A stretch of 64,000 bases of DNA from Zygnema cylindricum (taxonomy: Eukaryota; Streptophyta; Zygnematophyceae; Zygnematales; Zygnemataceae). Positions 22,201 through 33,000 of this stretch are shown piece after piece. The stretch lies in NCBI GenBank assembly GCA_037447655.1, contig JBBHKE010000890.1, positions 436,001-500,000 on the forward strand, in the 5' to 3' direction. Position numbers and translations under genes: made by a program. The first letter of the stretch is position 1; every line of letters begins with the position of its first letter. Under the pieces are notes generated by a model. It was not told where the DNA came from and made no database searches. It saw nothing but the letters and a program-made list of their open reading frames with translations.

Positions 22201-22658
22201 GGCAGCATCTGGAGTTGAAATCTCGAGAAATGTTTGAAAAGCCAATATAACTTATGGCTATTTCGTCCGGATTCTGCCTTAAAAATAAAATATAGGAAGA
22301 TCCCTGTTTGTCTACATTAGCGAGCCGTGGGGAGAAGAGATGTTCATTGTTTTGTAATCTGTTTGATAGCATTCTGAAATAACCTGTGTAGGTCTTTCAG
22401 AAAGGTCTTACAAATGTTTTTTGATTAATTTAGTCTAGGGTTGCTGAGAAGAGTACTTACAGTCTTCTATTATGGCTTTTGAGCAGGTGTATGCTCCTGG
22501 GCCATCATATGCGAGCTTTGGAGTATCGCTTGGAGCTTAGTCGAACATTTAGTCTCCAGCTGATGTTAACATTCTATAAAAAAATCACTATCTGGTCTGT
22601 AATGTCCGTGAACAGGACCATCTTCACAATGTATGAATGGGTTTGTCCCATTTTGTGA
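19267..22658 (+). CDS. DUF760 (PF05542-type) protein, probably plastid-targeted
   Basis: Six exons: 19267-19671, 19867-20081, 20325-20649, 21184-21291, 21697-21965, 22487-22658. They encode 497 residues plus TGA, with phases closing. Residues 1-135 are Ser/Arg-rich, consistent with a transit peptide plus linker. Two DUF760 halves follow. In the first, ISGMLGILPSDQFHISVEME leads into LARLLVSAMMTG|YTLRNAEYR. In the second, VIQQVINGLLGSLSP leads into DYLARLLFW|CMLLGHHMRALEYR. The spacer holds the acidic helix ELESCKKTLAELE and NEVLDYLRSLDPDK, which land-plant members share (the At3g17800/UV-B-induced type). Molecular function is unknown for the family; Arabidopsis members are plastid-associated. 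The last about 35 residues after LELSRTF run past the usual family end and may reflect a later splice or a lineage-specific tail. Divergent from TatD and convergent with SP1. Confidence 0.85.
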
Positions 22659-25286
22659 TTAGTCGGCTCGGAGCCCCATGCGGTGGGGTGAAAATAATTG
22701 AAGTTACCTTTTTGTTTTGTTCCATTCCGTTCCTCTCTCTGCTGTCGTTACTTGGAGGAGATACAGACGAGGAGGCTTCACTGCTTTATGCACAGAATGC
22801 AGTGAAACTTGGCTATTCATTCAGTGTGTGTTGTGAGGAAAGTGTTATGTCAGTTTCAGTTTCTTTTTAGGTAGTTTTTGTGCTCTTTCTTGCATAGTGT
22901 ATGTATGTGCTAAAGTGGGTTTGTGCAGTTTGTTTGGTTTGTCAACATGTCAATGGTGATTGAAAATGATGAAGCATTTTTTATTCTCCCATCTGTTAAT
23001 GTGTACAGCGATAAAACAGTGAGCAAGTGATTGATTTTTAACACTATTGTGACTTGGTTGGGCTCTGTTGAATTTGCCAACAGTTTTGTTATGAAGTGCC
23101 AAACAGCTGGTTTTCATTATCAGTTTCCAGGGTGCTTTGCAGGTTTAGTGAGTTGAACTGTGATGTTTTCAGGATGAAACAAGTGCCGTTATTGTGGTTG
23201 TTTATTATCACTGTATAACTAAAATAGTAGCGTAAGACTACATGATTCATTGATCAGTATGAGCATTAATGACTATTTATTGGCTGTTTGTGCCAATGAC
23301 GCTATACTGCAAAATGTTATGCCTCCAACATGTCAAAGGCACCAATGTTTTTCTTGGCGCCAATTTTTTAAACCAGCAGTTTTTAGATTAGAACTAAGGT
23401 CTCTAGTACATACCCAATCTTATTGACGCTTATAATGATACTAGAAGTAATCTTTATTTGTCATCAAGGATGGGTAATGTATAGTGTTGTTCCTGCTTTT
23501 CCTCAGGTACAAATGGCTATTTCTACTTAATAATGCTTTTTAGCATTCAAAATTTTTTCAATAGAAGTCTGTTTTCCACTAATGGTGTGGTGTACAGTTA
23601 ATGTTCAGTCCAGGTATCAGCTGGATGTTCTTGCTGTGCTGGCACACGGTTGCTGCTGGTTTCTGAAGTGTTGAGTGCAGCTATGGTGACGGGAATGAAA
23701 TTCCGCTACCTTCAGGAAAAGCACCCTAAAATCTCAAAGCAAATCTTCTTAAGACATCTGTAACATTTGCATGGTATTAGTTGGGTTAGGAATCTATACG
23801 TTCAAGAATTCTCAGCCACAAATTTTGTTTGTGTAATAAATGAAATGTTGAACAGTTGCTCGGGGAAAAACCTTTCAATCGTTAGACTTTGGATTTTCCA
23901 AACATCAGATTTCCGGCATGCTAAAGAATTAAATAAGACAATCTGAACAATTCTCTGTGAAAGGTTTCAGGTAAAGTAATCATTAAATAAGCACCTCATG
24001 AAAAGTGACATATACGCTAATGAAAGGAAAAAATGAGGGAATTTTGCGAATATTTTTTTGTTTTTTTCCCACATTTATTCACACATTTCAAAATTATATC
24101 GTCTGATATCTGGTTTATATTGAAATTAATACAAAGCTGCTCATTATATCTTATTTTTGATGACTATTATATATGACATTTCAGTACGCTGACATGTAAA
24201 TTATTTCACATCCTCAGAAGAATTATACTGGTTAAGATTTGAATTGTCAATATAGTGAACTTCAGACAGTCAAGACATTATTCCACCTGCCTGTAACCAA
24301 TCATGCAAAAAAATAATTCAGACAACCATAATCACAGCAACATTCCCTCTCCATCAATCCTAGCAAGTGCAACTTTGAAAAGTAGGAGATTTTGATCTCC
24401 TAAAACTCATCTTTCCAAATATCAAAAACACTTAAAATCTCAATTTCTCTATTTTCACAATTGAGACGCAAAAATATTGAAATTATCTCAAGAAATTTCT
24501 AAAGATAGAGGCAGTTACGACTCTTCCCCCGCGTAAATGCACCAGGAACAAAAGTGCGAGCAGAAAAAGAGAATTATCGCCACAGCACACCAACAAACTA
24601 CTTAAGAAAATGACTAGCCCTTCTACCAGTCAAAACAAAAAAGCACAAAAAAGCTAACAACTTGAACATTCCACATTCAGCCCAAGTTTCCGAGTGAAAG
24701 CTGCCTGAATAAGGAGCTGTGCTCACTCACCCAGTAGAAAAGAATGGTAAAATGCAATAAAACATAATAATCAAACAACCAGATGTGAGATTCAAATGTA
24801 ACGCGCATCGACATATGTATTTGTCAAAGTCAAACATCTCTGAAAAAACCTTTTCTAACGCACCAAGACTTGCAAAAAGTCCGCCTACAGAGTTTTGGTT
24901 TCTTTCCCTTCCTAACGACAGTTTTTTCTGACCATTTGAAGCCCTTGGGTGAATAAAAGACTGTCTACGAAAACCATCTCAATCTTAATCCTCTACCATA
25001 AACATCCTTTTCTGTTTTAAAAAAGCTCTGAATGATTCCTAATAGATAATAGACTCTTCTTCGTCTCTCAGTTATCAAATAAAGCTACATTACTCACCAC
25101 ACACACGAGTACCAACGCAGAAAATCGTACACGGTTGTTAGGAAATTTTACACTGTGTCATCACTCCACTTGTGTTCACTTTTATCTTCACTTCTTGGTT
25201 TCTTGAATACAACGAACCATTTGGCTCTAGTTGTAAATGAATTTGAACATATTTACAGTGTAAGTTTCATGGGAAGGGATGCAATA
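22659..25286. other. Convergent intergenic region DUF760 / SP1
   Basis: 2.6 kb contains the two 3' untranslated regions and AT-rich sequence. I see no ORF with family resemblance, no clear repeat array and no transposon ends. The plus frame at 22637-22870 overlaps the DUF760 stop in another frame and is not called. Confidence 0.6.
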
Positions 25287-28200
25287 TTAATGGCGATATG
25301 CTCGAACAACTTGAACAATATGGCGACGGCACAACGGACACTGCCTCAGTTGAGCGGAACAGAGGGAACAGCAGCACATGTGACCGCATCTGACCCATAG
25401 AAAACATAAAAAAATCTAAGGGGTCAGCTCCGGTACACCAATCGCCAAAATTAGCATGGACCAAGGAAGACTCTTGAATCATTAACAAGCAAAGACTCTC
25501 AAGTGTACTTTTTTCTTAGGAGGGGGAGAAGGCAATGTGTATACACTCTTTGTTAATCTCGGACTTCACCACCGAGAAGATACGGCAGGCGACTTGAGGA
25601 CTGAACTCTCAAAAGTTATCAAAAAGGTATGTGGATGTACAGACATAATACAATCCACATTTTGACTGCCTATTACCGTACAACGGTTTTATGTGCAACA
25701 AATACAGTGAGTAAAACAGAAAAAAGGTGAAAACGAACATATGCCAAGCATGAGTTATATAATCTTCAGTCAAAAATTGACACCACTACCGAACACTATG
25801 TACTTCGTTCAGTATACATGTTTTTTCTCTTTTTTTGTTTTGGTAATTTTACAGAGTACTACAAAAAAATATAGATGAATACGACAACCATCACAATACA
25901 GTTTGCGTTATGCATTCATACCTCCACACTTCTGAGAGCCTCAACTCATTTGACTCATTTTTATCTTGTGGCTGAAGTCCAAGATTAAAACAGGGCGGAT
26001 ACATTGGCCAAATCAGAACAGTTGGTGAACATTGGCAAAAACCAAGGAGGAATAAAAGAAAACATTTGAAAGATGGGAAAGATCAAGATACGTGGGACCA
26101 AAAACTTACGGGGAGAAGACTACGTTGTACTTTTGGTCTAGGCAGATGACGCAGAGATCGGGAAGGACTGTATCCACCTTTTCCCCATCAGCGTCAGAGG
26201 ATGGTCGCTGACCTGGTTGCAAGAAACCCACAGAATAAACCCCCAATTTCACGGGCTCAGTGAACCTAAACTGTCTTAGCGAACCTAACTTTTCAAAGTG
26301 AGCCTAAACTCTCTTACTGAACCTAACCTCTCTTCGTGAGTCTAAACTCTCTTAGTGAACCTAAACTCCTATGAGATCTTAGAATACTCCTTCCTTCATC
26401 TGCAATAGAACAGCATCTTCATTCATGTTGACAAAGAATTCAACTCCAACATGTTTGTTGACTAGGCTCTGTGCCTTTTTTGATGTTGGAGTAACGATGA
26501 TAATAAGCACACGTGTCAATTTGGATTTCCAAATCTTCAATTTAAATTAAAAAAAAAGCATAGAAGAAACAAAAAGGCACTGGAGTGCAAACCTTCTGCA
26601 AGTTGCTGTTCAGCTGCAGCTTCAAGCACTCTGCACAAAAAGTTATAAGACAAAAATTAGCACTGGTTAACAAATTCCGACTCTTTTCCCGCATCACTTG
26701 AAGGAAAATAATTAATGAAACAAAATTATTAGAAAAAGTTTTCTGAAAAACATCCAAAAGCTCAAGTCTTCAACAAAAGCAGAGAAGTAACCAATGTATT
26801 TGGAAATTTTGTCCACAGTAACAAATGTACCTGCGACGAAGCGCTTGACGTCGACGCTTCTCTCCCATTCGGTGCAAAGTGTGTCGGGCGAGAAGCCAGA
26901 CACCCATGGCCGTACAGCCAATCGAAAGCCATGTATACAACCTGCAAAATAATTCGATGCAAAATGCGTTACTCGAAATACTCAAATACATCAAGCACCT
27001 TCGTTGATCTACATTACTTGATTTTGAATAGTATATTTGCGTTACTAGATTTGGACTCATTCATTTCAGTAACTAAATGTTGAATCGTCTATTGAAGTTA
27101 CTGAATTGAAATGTTTCTAGATTTTAAACATCCGTCCCATTGGCTAATCCTAGAAAAGAGGTAAGTAATATGGCCTGTACAGGGGACCCATAATGCACCC
27201 AGTAATGAAGAAGCAAACAAACCACCAACTGTATCTATAGACCTTTACCTCTTCAGCTTACAGTGCCGACCCTCACCTTGACCACCTTCCCAGTGTAGAT
27301 ATTATATGCTCGAGACTCCTGGTCGAGACATAGAAGGGCCCTTTCTGGGGTCTCTGTACTCGAACCGTGCCAAGATCATCTCGGACAGCCTGTTCCCTCA
27401 CAAACCGGCAAGCAATAAAGTTTTCATGCACTGGTCATTGGTTTCTCCTCCTTCACTATCTTATCAAAATTTCACTAACTGCAAGTGCACAACCTTCATT
27501 TCCTCCCCACTGCCAGTTGATACTTGGTAAGAGTTCATTCAGGCCACGGACAAAAAAAGCACCTTAATTGCGCAGAGGAAGTTAACAAGGCCTCAGATAA
27601 AGGCACAACAGTGAACAGTACAAACACACTTACCATGCAAACATTCCAGTTAAATGTCCACAAGTGCCTAATCCTATTCAACTTGGCAAACTCACTGCCC
27701 ATCAAGCTTTGTCTTGTTGAGATGAGCCATGTTGTCCCAACATTACTCCTAATATACTCTGAATAAATGCCTAATCAACCAGTTCGTTGAGATCTCTTTA
27801 GACAAAAGTCTTTACTAATCCTGAATTCTACAATAACCTTAACATCGATCACCCTAATCTTGTTCAAGTAAGCCTTCTGGCAATGACTGAAGTGAATACA
27901 CAGAAAAGTGTAAAACAGGGAAAGTAATTTGGCGATCACATGATTCTTGGAGCTTTATACATAATACATGGGAATTCTCATTGGCATGATTCAAAACGTG
28001 CTGGTAAAACACTAGAAGGGAAGGAGGTGGCAGTATGAGCAACTCGTAAATACAAGGAAAAAGGATTATTGATAAGGTCACATACCTCACCAACAACTGT
28101 AAGGGGCATGCCGATTGGAAGAACTCTTTCAACTTTCTTCACACCGAGCATCTGCTGCATGCCCCAGAAGATTACAACACGAAGGAATCAATCTAAAGCT

Positions 28201-31200
28201 CCACAATTCAAGGAACAGATATTAGAAAGTACAGCGGCTAACATATTAAACACCTGTGTACATGCTCGAACTGGTTTTGCTGTCTCGACAATGAAATGTC
28301 TGCTTCAGGGATAAATTACGCAAAAATACACTTACATTCCCTCCCCTCTATTAAAAATTGAATAAGTACTTTATCCCCTCTTTGCCTGCTTGTTTACGAA
28401 AGAAGCATAATAAATCAGCTGGTCATTTTCAATCCTAGTGAGTACGATTGTCAAGTGCAGTCCTGCATTGGCGCAAATGATACTCACCTTGAGCCCCTGT
28501 AGGTAATCCAATGTGCCTCGGACAAGAGAACTTGGGCACTCCTCAAAGACTTCACTGGCCACAGGGAGATCAAGTCCAAGTGCATTACGGGCTCCTACAA
28601 CCATGACTTTCCCACTGGCATCTTCCTGGTCCACTCATCAAACATTAGAGCATGTGTTAACAGTTGGTGGACGGCTACTTTTGCTCAATGATTTCACAAT
28701 TCTTGCTCGATTATTTTACATTTGAGGATGTAATGTTAAAACGTGTGCTGAATTTTAGAATCCTGCAACGAATGCTGGAATATTCTCCATCACACTAATG
28801 GACATGTGTGAAATAATAATATTAACAAAAGAAAAAATCGAATCACCAAAAACAAAGAAAATGATTTAACCGTATTACCATCAGTTACTCCCGCGACAAA
28901 AACACACAGGACGCAAATGACTTTCCTCCAACATGCGCAGAAACAATCTACTTTTGCTTCAATCAAAAACAACATACAACGTTAAACTCCTCTCGAGTTC
29001 ATAGAAATGATCTTTCACAGATAACATTCACTCATGATCACATACTAAAAACAGTTCTCATGCTTTCCATTTCAAAATGACAAATTGGCTTTTTCATATC
29101 AGCTAATTAGTCATTTCATGACAAGAAAATGGCCAGTTCATGGTAAATTATTAGTCGTTTCATGACAACTCATTCGGTTCTTAAGGCATTGACAAACAAA
29201 GCAGATAGTCACACCAGGTACCATGGGACTTCCTTGCTCGTGGCCACCATGAGTACGGAATCTTGCACCCACGACCCGGTTTCACTATGCTTCAAAAAAT
29301 GCCGTTCAGCCTGAAAGAAAAAAACCTCGCAAAAAAACAAAACAAAATTAAATAAAAATTTACCAGATATTACCAACAAAATGTGCCCCTTAGAAAAAGT
29401 AACTTTTATGTATTTTTGTACCTCTTACGAAAAACACACACACACAAACACACACACACACACACACGTAAACTCAAAATGTAGCCATGTCCACCACGTT
29501 AATACAAAAACAATAAAGATTTTACATAAAAAAATTACATAAAAATTATAAATTTTTATATGAAATTAATAAAATCAAATAAAACGATATGCAATAAAAA
29601 ACATTACCGTCTGTTCCACAATGACCCCCTTGAGTGAACTGCCTTCCCATGTTATGGGAGTATCAGATCCAACTTTTCCTACCACCGCCACCACCACGGG
29701 AAGTGTCTTCTTCGCACTTTCCAAAATGGATGCTGCTCAACCAAAAAACATAAACAGGCCCTTTTCTTCTCATCAGAAAAAACCCCCCTAATCATTTGTT
29801 TAAGATGGAGAGAATAAAAAAGAAAAATGAGAATGGTCCTGCGCAGAAGAATCCGAGAAAATTCACCTGAATATGAAATGGTTGAGACCAGCTCAATGTG
29901 AAAAAAAAGAGTGAACAAACATAAAAACTGGGAATAATTTTCCATTCACTAAATACTAGTGTAAGAGAAAAAGAGAACAAAGAAGGTAATTCGCTAGGCT
30001 TTGCGAGAAGAACACGTGTCAACTACAAAATGATTGGATCCAGATTTAAGAATGCAGCACACGACTCTCATTTATGTGAATCTCATTCGTTTCTCTATTT
30101 ATATGCTCTCATTTATATGAATCTAATTCAGTTGACTCTCATTTATATAAATCTCATTTACATAAATCTCATTAATTCGATTCTCATTTATATGAATAAA
30201 ACTCTCATTTATATGAACAGAAACGCATAAAATTGCAGCTAAGTAATGCCCCAAAAAAACCTACATTATCCATAACAAATAGAAATGCATACGTTTGCAG
30301 CTCAATAATGGCAAAAGAAAAAGATAAATTATCCATGAGTTAGCTCCAGTCGGTACAAAACTCACCAAGCTCAGAAAGATCCCTTACTCGTCTTGCAGAT
30401 TTCAAGGTGGCCGCATCTCTGCAAGAAAAATTAAGGCGAATTTAAGGCGGAATACTATAGACGTAGAGTAAGTACACAATATATGATTACTGGTGTTACA
30501 ATACTGCCAGTGAACAGCAAATCGTACAGAAAACTGTAAGAATGGTACATTATTCTGTACAATTACTGCAATTCCTGGGCAGGATTACTGGCTGGTAATG
30601 CTATAAGTGTTATTATCCTAATGCTCGAACGAAGTTACTGATTAAGGAATTTATGAATACCAACTAGGGGTCAAAGAAAGATTTAAAATTTCTTTAAAAG
30701 GATGTGCAGGTGAAGGAAAACCAACGTCCCAGAGCTCTGGATTTTTACCATGTCAAGAAAACCACACAACACTTGCCTCAGCTAACACACAAGAAGTAGA
30801 GAAAACAAAAGAAGCTGATAGGAGTGTGTATTATCCATGACTTGCCTGGCAGTAAAACAGCGAATACATTCAATTTTGCACAAGAATGCTGGTATAACAA
30901 GTCTTCTTAAAAGAGAAACATGAGAGAAAGAAATTAAGTTATAATTTATCCGCCTCACGAAGTAAAATGCACGATTAGAATGATGATGAGAAAATCTTAC
31001 TGAAAATCTGAGCCAGAGTGTTAAACAATATTCAGCTGGATTTTAAACACAAGGAAAGACCTAAAACTAAAAGGATGTTGACTTCCTTTCGGCATTGCAT
31101 GTGAATATATCTGATCATCGTTACCTTCCACTGTTACGACTTAACCAATAAAGAGCAGCGCCGCTTAAACATGCCACCGCGCCTTTAACTGACACAAATG

Positions 31201-31216
31201 GACTGCCAGAATCCAT
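25287..31216 (-). CDS. SP1: SP1/MUL1-type organelle outer-membrane RING E3 ubiquitin ligase
   Basis: Eleven exons on minus: 31216-31125, 30418-30366, 29732-29608, 29310-29215, 28625-28488, 28151-28086, 27389-27277, 26941-26831, 26630-26593, 26212-26110, 25389-25287. They total 1038 nt, i.e. 345 residues, nearly the length of Arabidopsis SP1, and every phase closes. Order: N-terminal membrane span (VKGAVACLSGAALYWLSRNS), GIDE/BAM domain (ERHFLKHSETGSWVQDS, SLVRGTLDYLQGLKMLG, KGPFYVS), second span (WLSIGCTAMGVWLLARHTL), basic stretch (EKRRRQALRRR), then a C-terminal C3HC4 RING: CVIC..., CGHMCCCSLC, CPLC, ending VRAYRH. All RING ligands are present. Family role: SP1 ubiquitinates TOC import components at the chloroplast envelope; animal MUL1 acts on mitochondria and peroxisomes. 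SP1 rather than its SPL paralogues is inferred. Exon 9 is a 38-nt micro-exon. A MITE lies within 100 bp upstream of the ATG. Confidence 0.93.
26252..26366. repeat. ~21-bp minisatellite in SP1 intron 9
   Basis: Five diverged units of the type GAACCTAAACTCTCTTAGT are in tandem. Confidence 0.7.
29437..29468. repeat. (CA)n microsatellite in SP1 intron 4
   Basis: A CA dinucleotide run with one interruption lies between exons 4 and 3, and AT-rich sequence follows to 29600. Confidence 0.85.
30070..30214. repeat. CTCATTTATATGAAT minisatellite in SP1 intron 2
   Basis: About seven variably spaced copies of CTCATTTATATGAAT/ATAAAT lie in tandem. Confidence 0.7.
30485..30600. repeat. ACTGGCCAGTA-type short repeat (SP1 intron 1)
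   Basis: Second member of the family at 15158-15270. It shares TCTGTACAATTACT and an inverted ATTACTGGC...GGCTGGTAAT arrangement. Confidence 0.5.
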
Positions 31217-31297
31217 GGCCGCTGTTTGCAGGCGAAGGTTTCGATAGAAGAAAGAGGTAAAGTCTCGCTAGGCTCATGCTCGGCTGGAGCAAAACGG

Positions 31298-31445
31298 TGC
31301 ACCGCCCATCGCCATATAGTGTAAATAACACTTATTCGATGGTGACTTTATCTGCCCCAAAACCACGATTTAGTGCTGATACGACTTTCCAAATAAGCGG
31401 CCTACAGCTCGCCAAGTCTGCCGTCACTAACTGTGCAATTACACC
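31298..31445. mobile_element. MITE upstream of SP1
   Basis: The left end TGCACCGCCCATCGCCATAT plus the core AGTGTAAATAACACTTA match the CTACACCG family. It lies 82 bp upstream of the SP1 start codon (minus strand), i.e. in the likely 5' UTR or core promoter. Confidence 0.55.
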
Positions 31446-31450
31446 TGAGA

Positions 31451-31501
31451 TGCGTATCGTATCGTTTAGATACGCGTTCGCGAGCCGCTGCGTAGCGGCT
31501 C
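31451..31501. other. Two adjacent perfect hairpins
   Basis: GCGTATC...GATACGC (31452-31474, 7-bp stem) is followed by GAGCCGCT-GCGT-AGCGGCTC (31482-31501, 8-bp stem). They lie between the SP1-proximal MITE and a hAT-like end. Function is unknown. Confidence 0.6.
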
Positions 31502-31595
31502 GACACCGCTTCGTCGTGGCGATGCGATATTCTTGTTTGGTCAATTGCGATGTCCCCATCGGCGCACAACGCCACGGTTTGTAATACACCTATGT

Positions 31596-31740
31596 CAGGG
31601 GTCGCAATCGGGTACCCGAATCCGTACCCGACCGGTACCCGCCCGCCCGCGTCGGATCCGGAACGGATTCACGTGCCAAATTTTGGGTGCCGGATTCGGC
31701 CGGGTGAGGGTGCCCAGCTCTACGGGCCGGGTTAATTGAG
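31596..31740. mobile_element. hAT-like element end, diverged
   Basis: It begins CAGGGGTCGCAATCGG and shares CCGCCCGCGTCGGATCCGG, AACGGATTC and GCCAAATTTTGGG with the hAT ends at 873 and 47784. The matching right end was not found; a Harbinger-like insertion follows at 31748. Confidence 0.55.
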
Positions 31741-31747
31741 GGTATAA

Positions 31748-32695
31748 GGGGGTGTCCCCATGTTTTAAAGTACATACTTTTCTCTGCCTTTTTGCCCTAA
31801 AATTCAGGGAACTTTGACAAAAACTTTTGCCGTACGAGAAAATCGTTTTTACCAAAGTACAGTGAACTTGAATTCATACTTTGAATGTACGGCGTGTTTG
31901 TCGTCATGTGAACGCATTTTGGCGTTTTTCCCTTTTCGACCCCCGGGCAAGAGAATCCAGCCCAAAAAAAAACTTCATTTAAAATCACCTCGAGGAGGTG
32001 ATTTTAGTTAAAGTACCGCCCAGACAGCGAATGAAAAACGACCAACGCGCGCGCCACACAAGTGGGAAAACTTTAGGACGAAGGAGAGTCCTCGCTATTT
32101 TTCTCCGTCCCCGTCACGCGCTATGTATCGAAAAAAAATTCCAGGGGTCTCGGACCTCCACTTTCAATCATGGGTCCTTTGCAAAAAATTTCGCCATCGT
32201 CGCCTCTCCTCTCTCCCTCTCACACCATCGATTATATCTCACACTTTTCGAAATGAGACACGACAACATTGGTATAAAATGAAAGATGTTTTAAAAATAT
32301 TTATTTTTACAATTTTTCGGTTTTTTTTAATGGCAGGTCGAGTGAGAAAAGTAGAATAACCGAATTCGGAAAACCATGGCGGAAAGTTCTTGAATCCGTG
32401 ACGTCGACGTTGTCACAAGAGAGCGTGACGTCACTATGTCACCAAACCCTAAACGTCTACAATTTCACAAAAATCTAGACGTCTACCACTGTCGCTGTTT
32501 TTGTTGGCGTCACTATTCGTCGAAAGTTTCGTAGTCGCCTTCAATCGTCACAAATTGTACCTACGTCTACAACCGTCACGTGTCAAAGTTCCGATTTCAA
32601 TTTCGCACATTGGGACCCTCTTCAAAGTAGTACGGAGAATCTTCACTACAGTCCAAAATACTTTATCAAAGTACCGATTACATGGGGACACCCCC
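31748..32695. mobile_element. Non-autonomous PIF/Harbinger-like element with TAA TSDs
   Basis: Perfect 15-bp inverted termini GGGGGTGTCCCCATG (31748-31762; reverse complement 32681-32695) are flanked on both sides by TAA (31745-31747 and 32696-32698). Three-base TWA duplications are diagnostic of PIF/Harbinger. The 948-bp element has no transposase. It abuts a decayed Harbinger transposase at 33 kb, an obvious candidate relative. Internal sequence contains repeated GTGACGTCAC-like and CGTCTACAA words. Confidence 0.82.
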
Positions 32696-33000
32696 TAATT
32701 CCATTTGGCGGTCCCAGTAAATGTACGGAAATTTCTATTGGCATCGTTTACTAGAAGACTATTCCATTTTGTCAGGCCAGTAACATATCTTCCTCAATTA
32801 TGATTGGCGCCACGTAGGTTAGAGTCCAGATTTTGAAAATCTTAAATAAAATCTTCAAACGGAAAGTCAAGACGAAATATTAGTACCAGCGTATGTAATT
32901 GCACATACATACGAGTGTACTATATTGTACTATATGTACGTTCACAATATACAACGAAACTTCATGATCACCTGTAAAAAAAACCCTTCCCTTCCTACAA

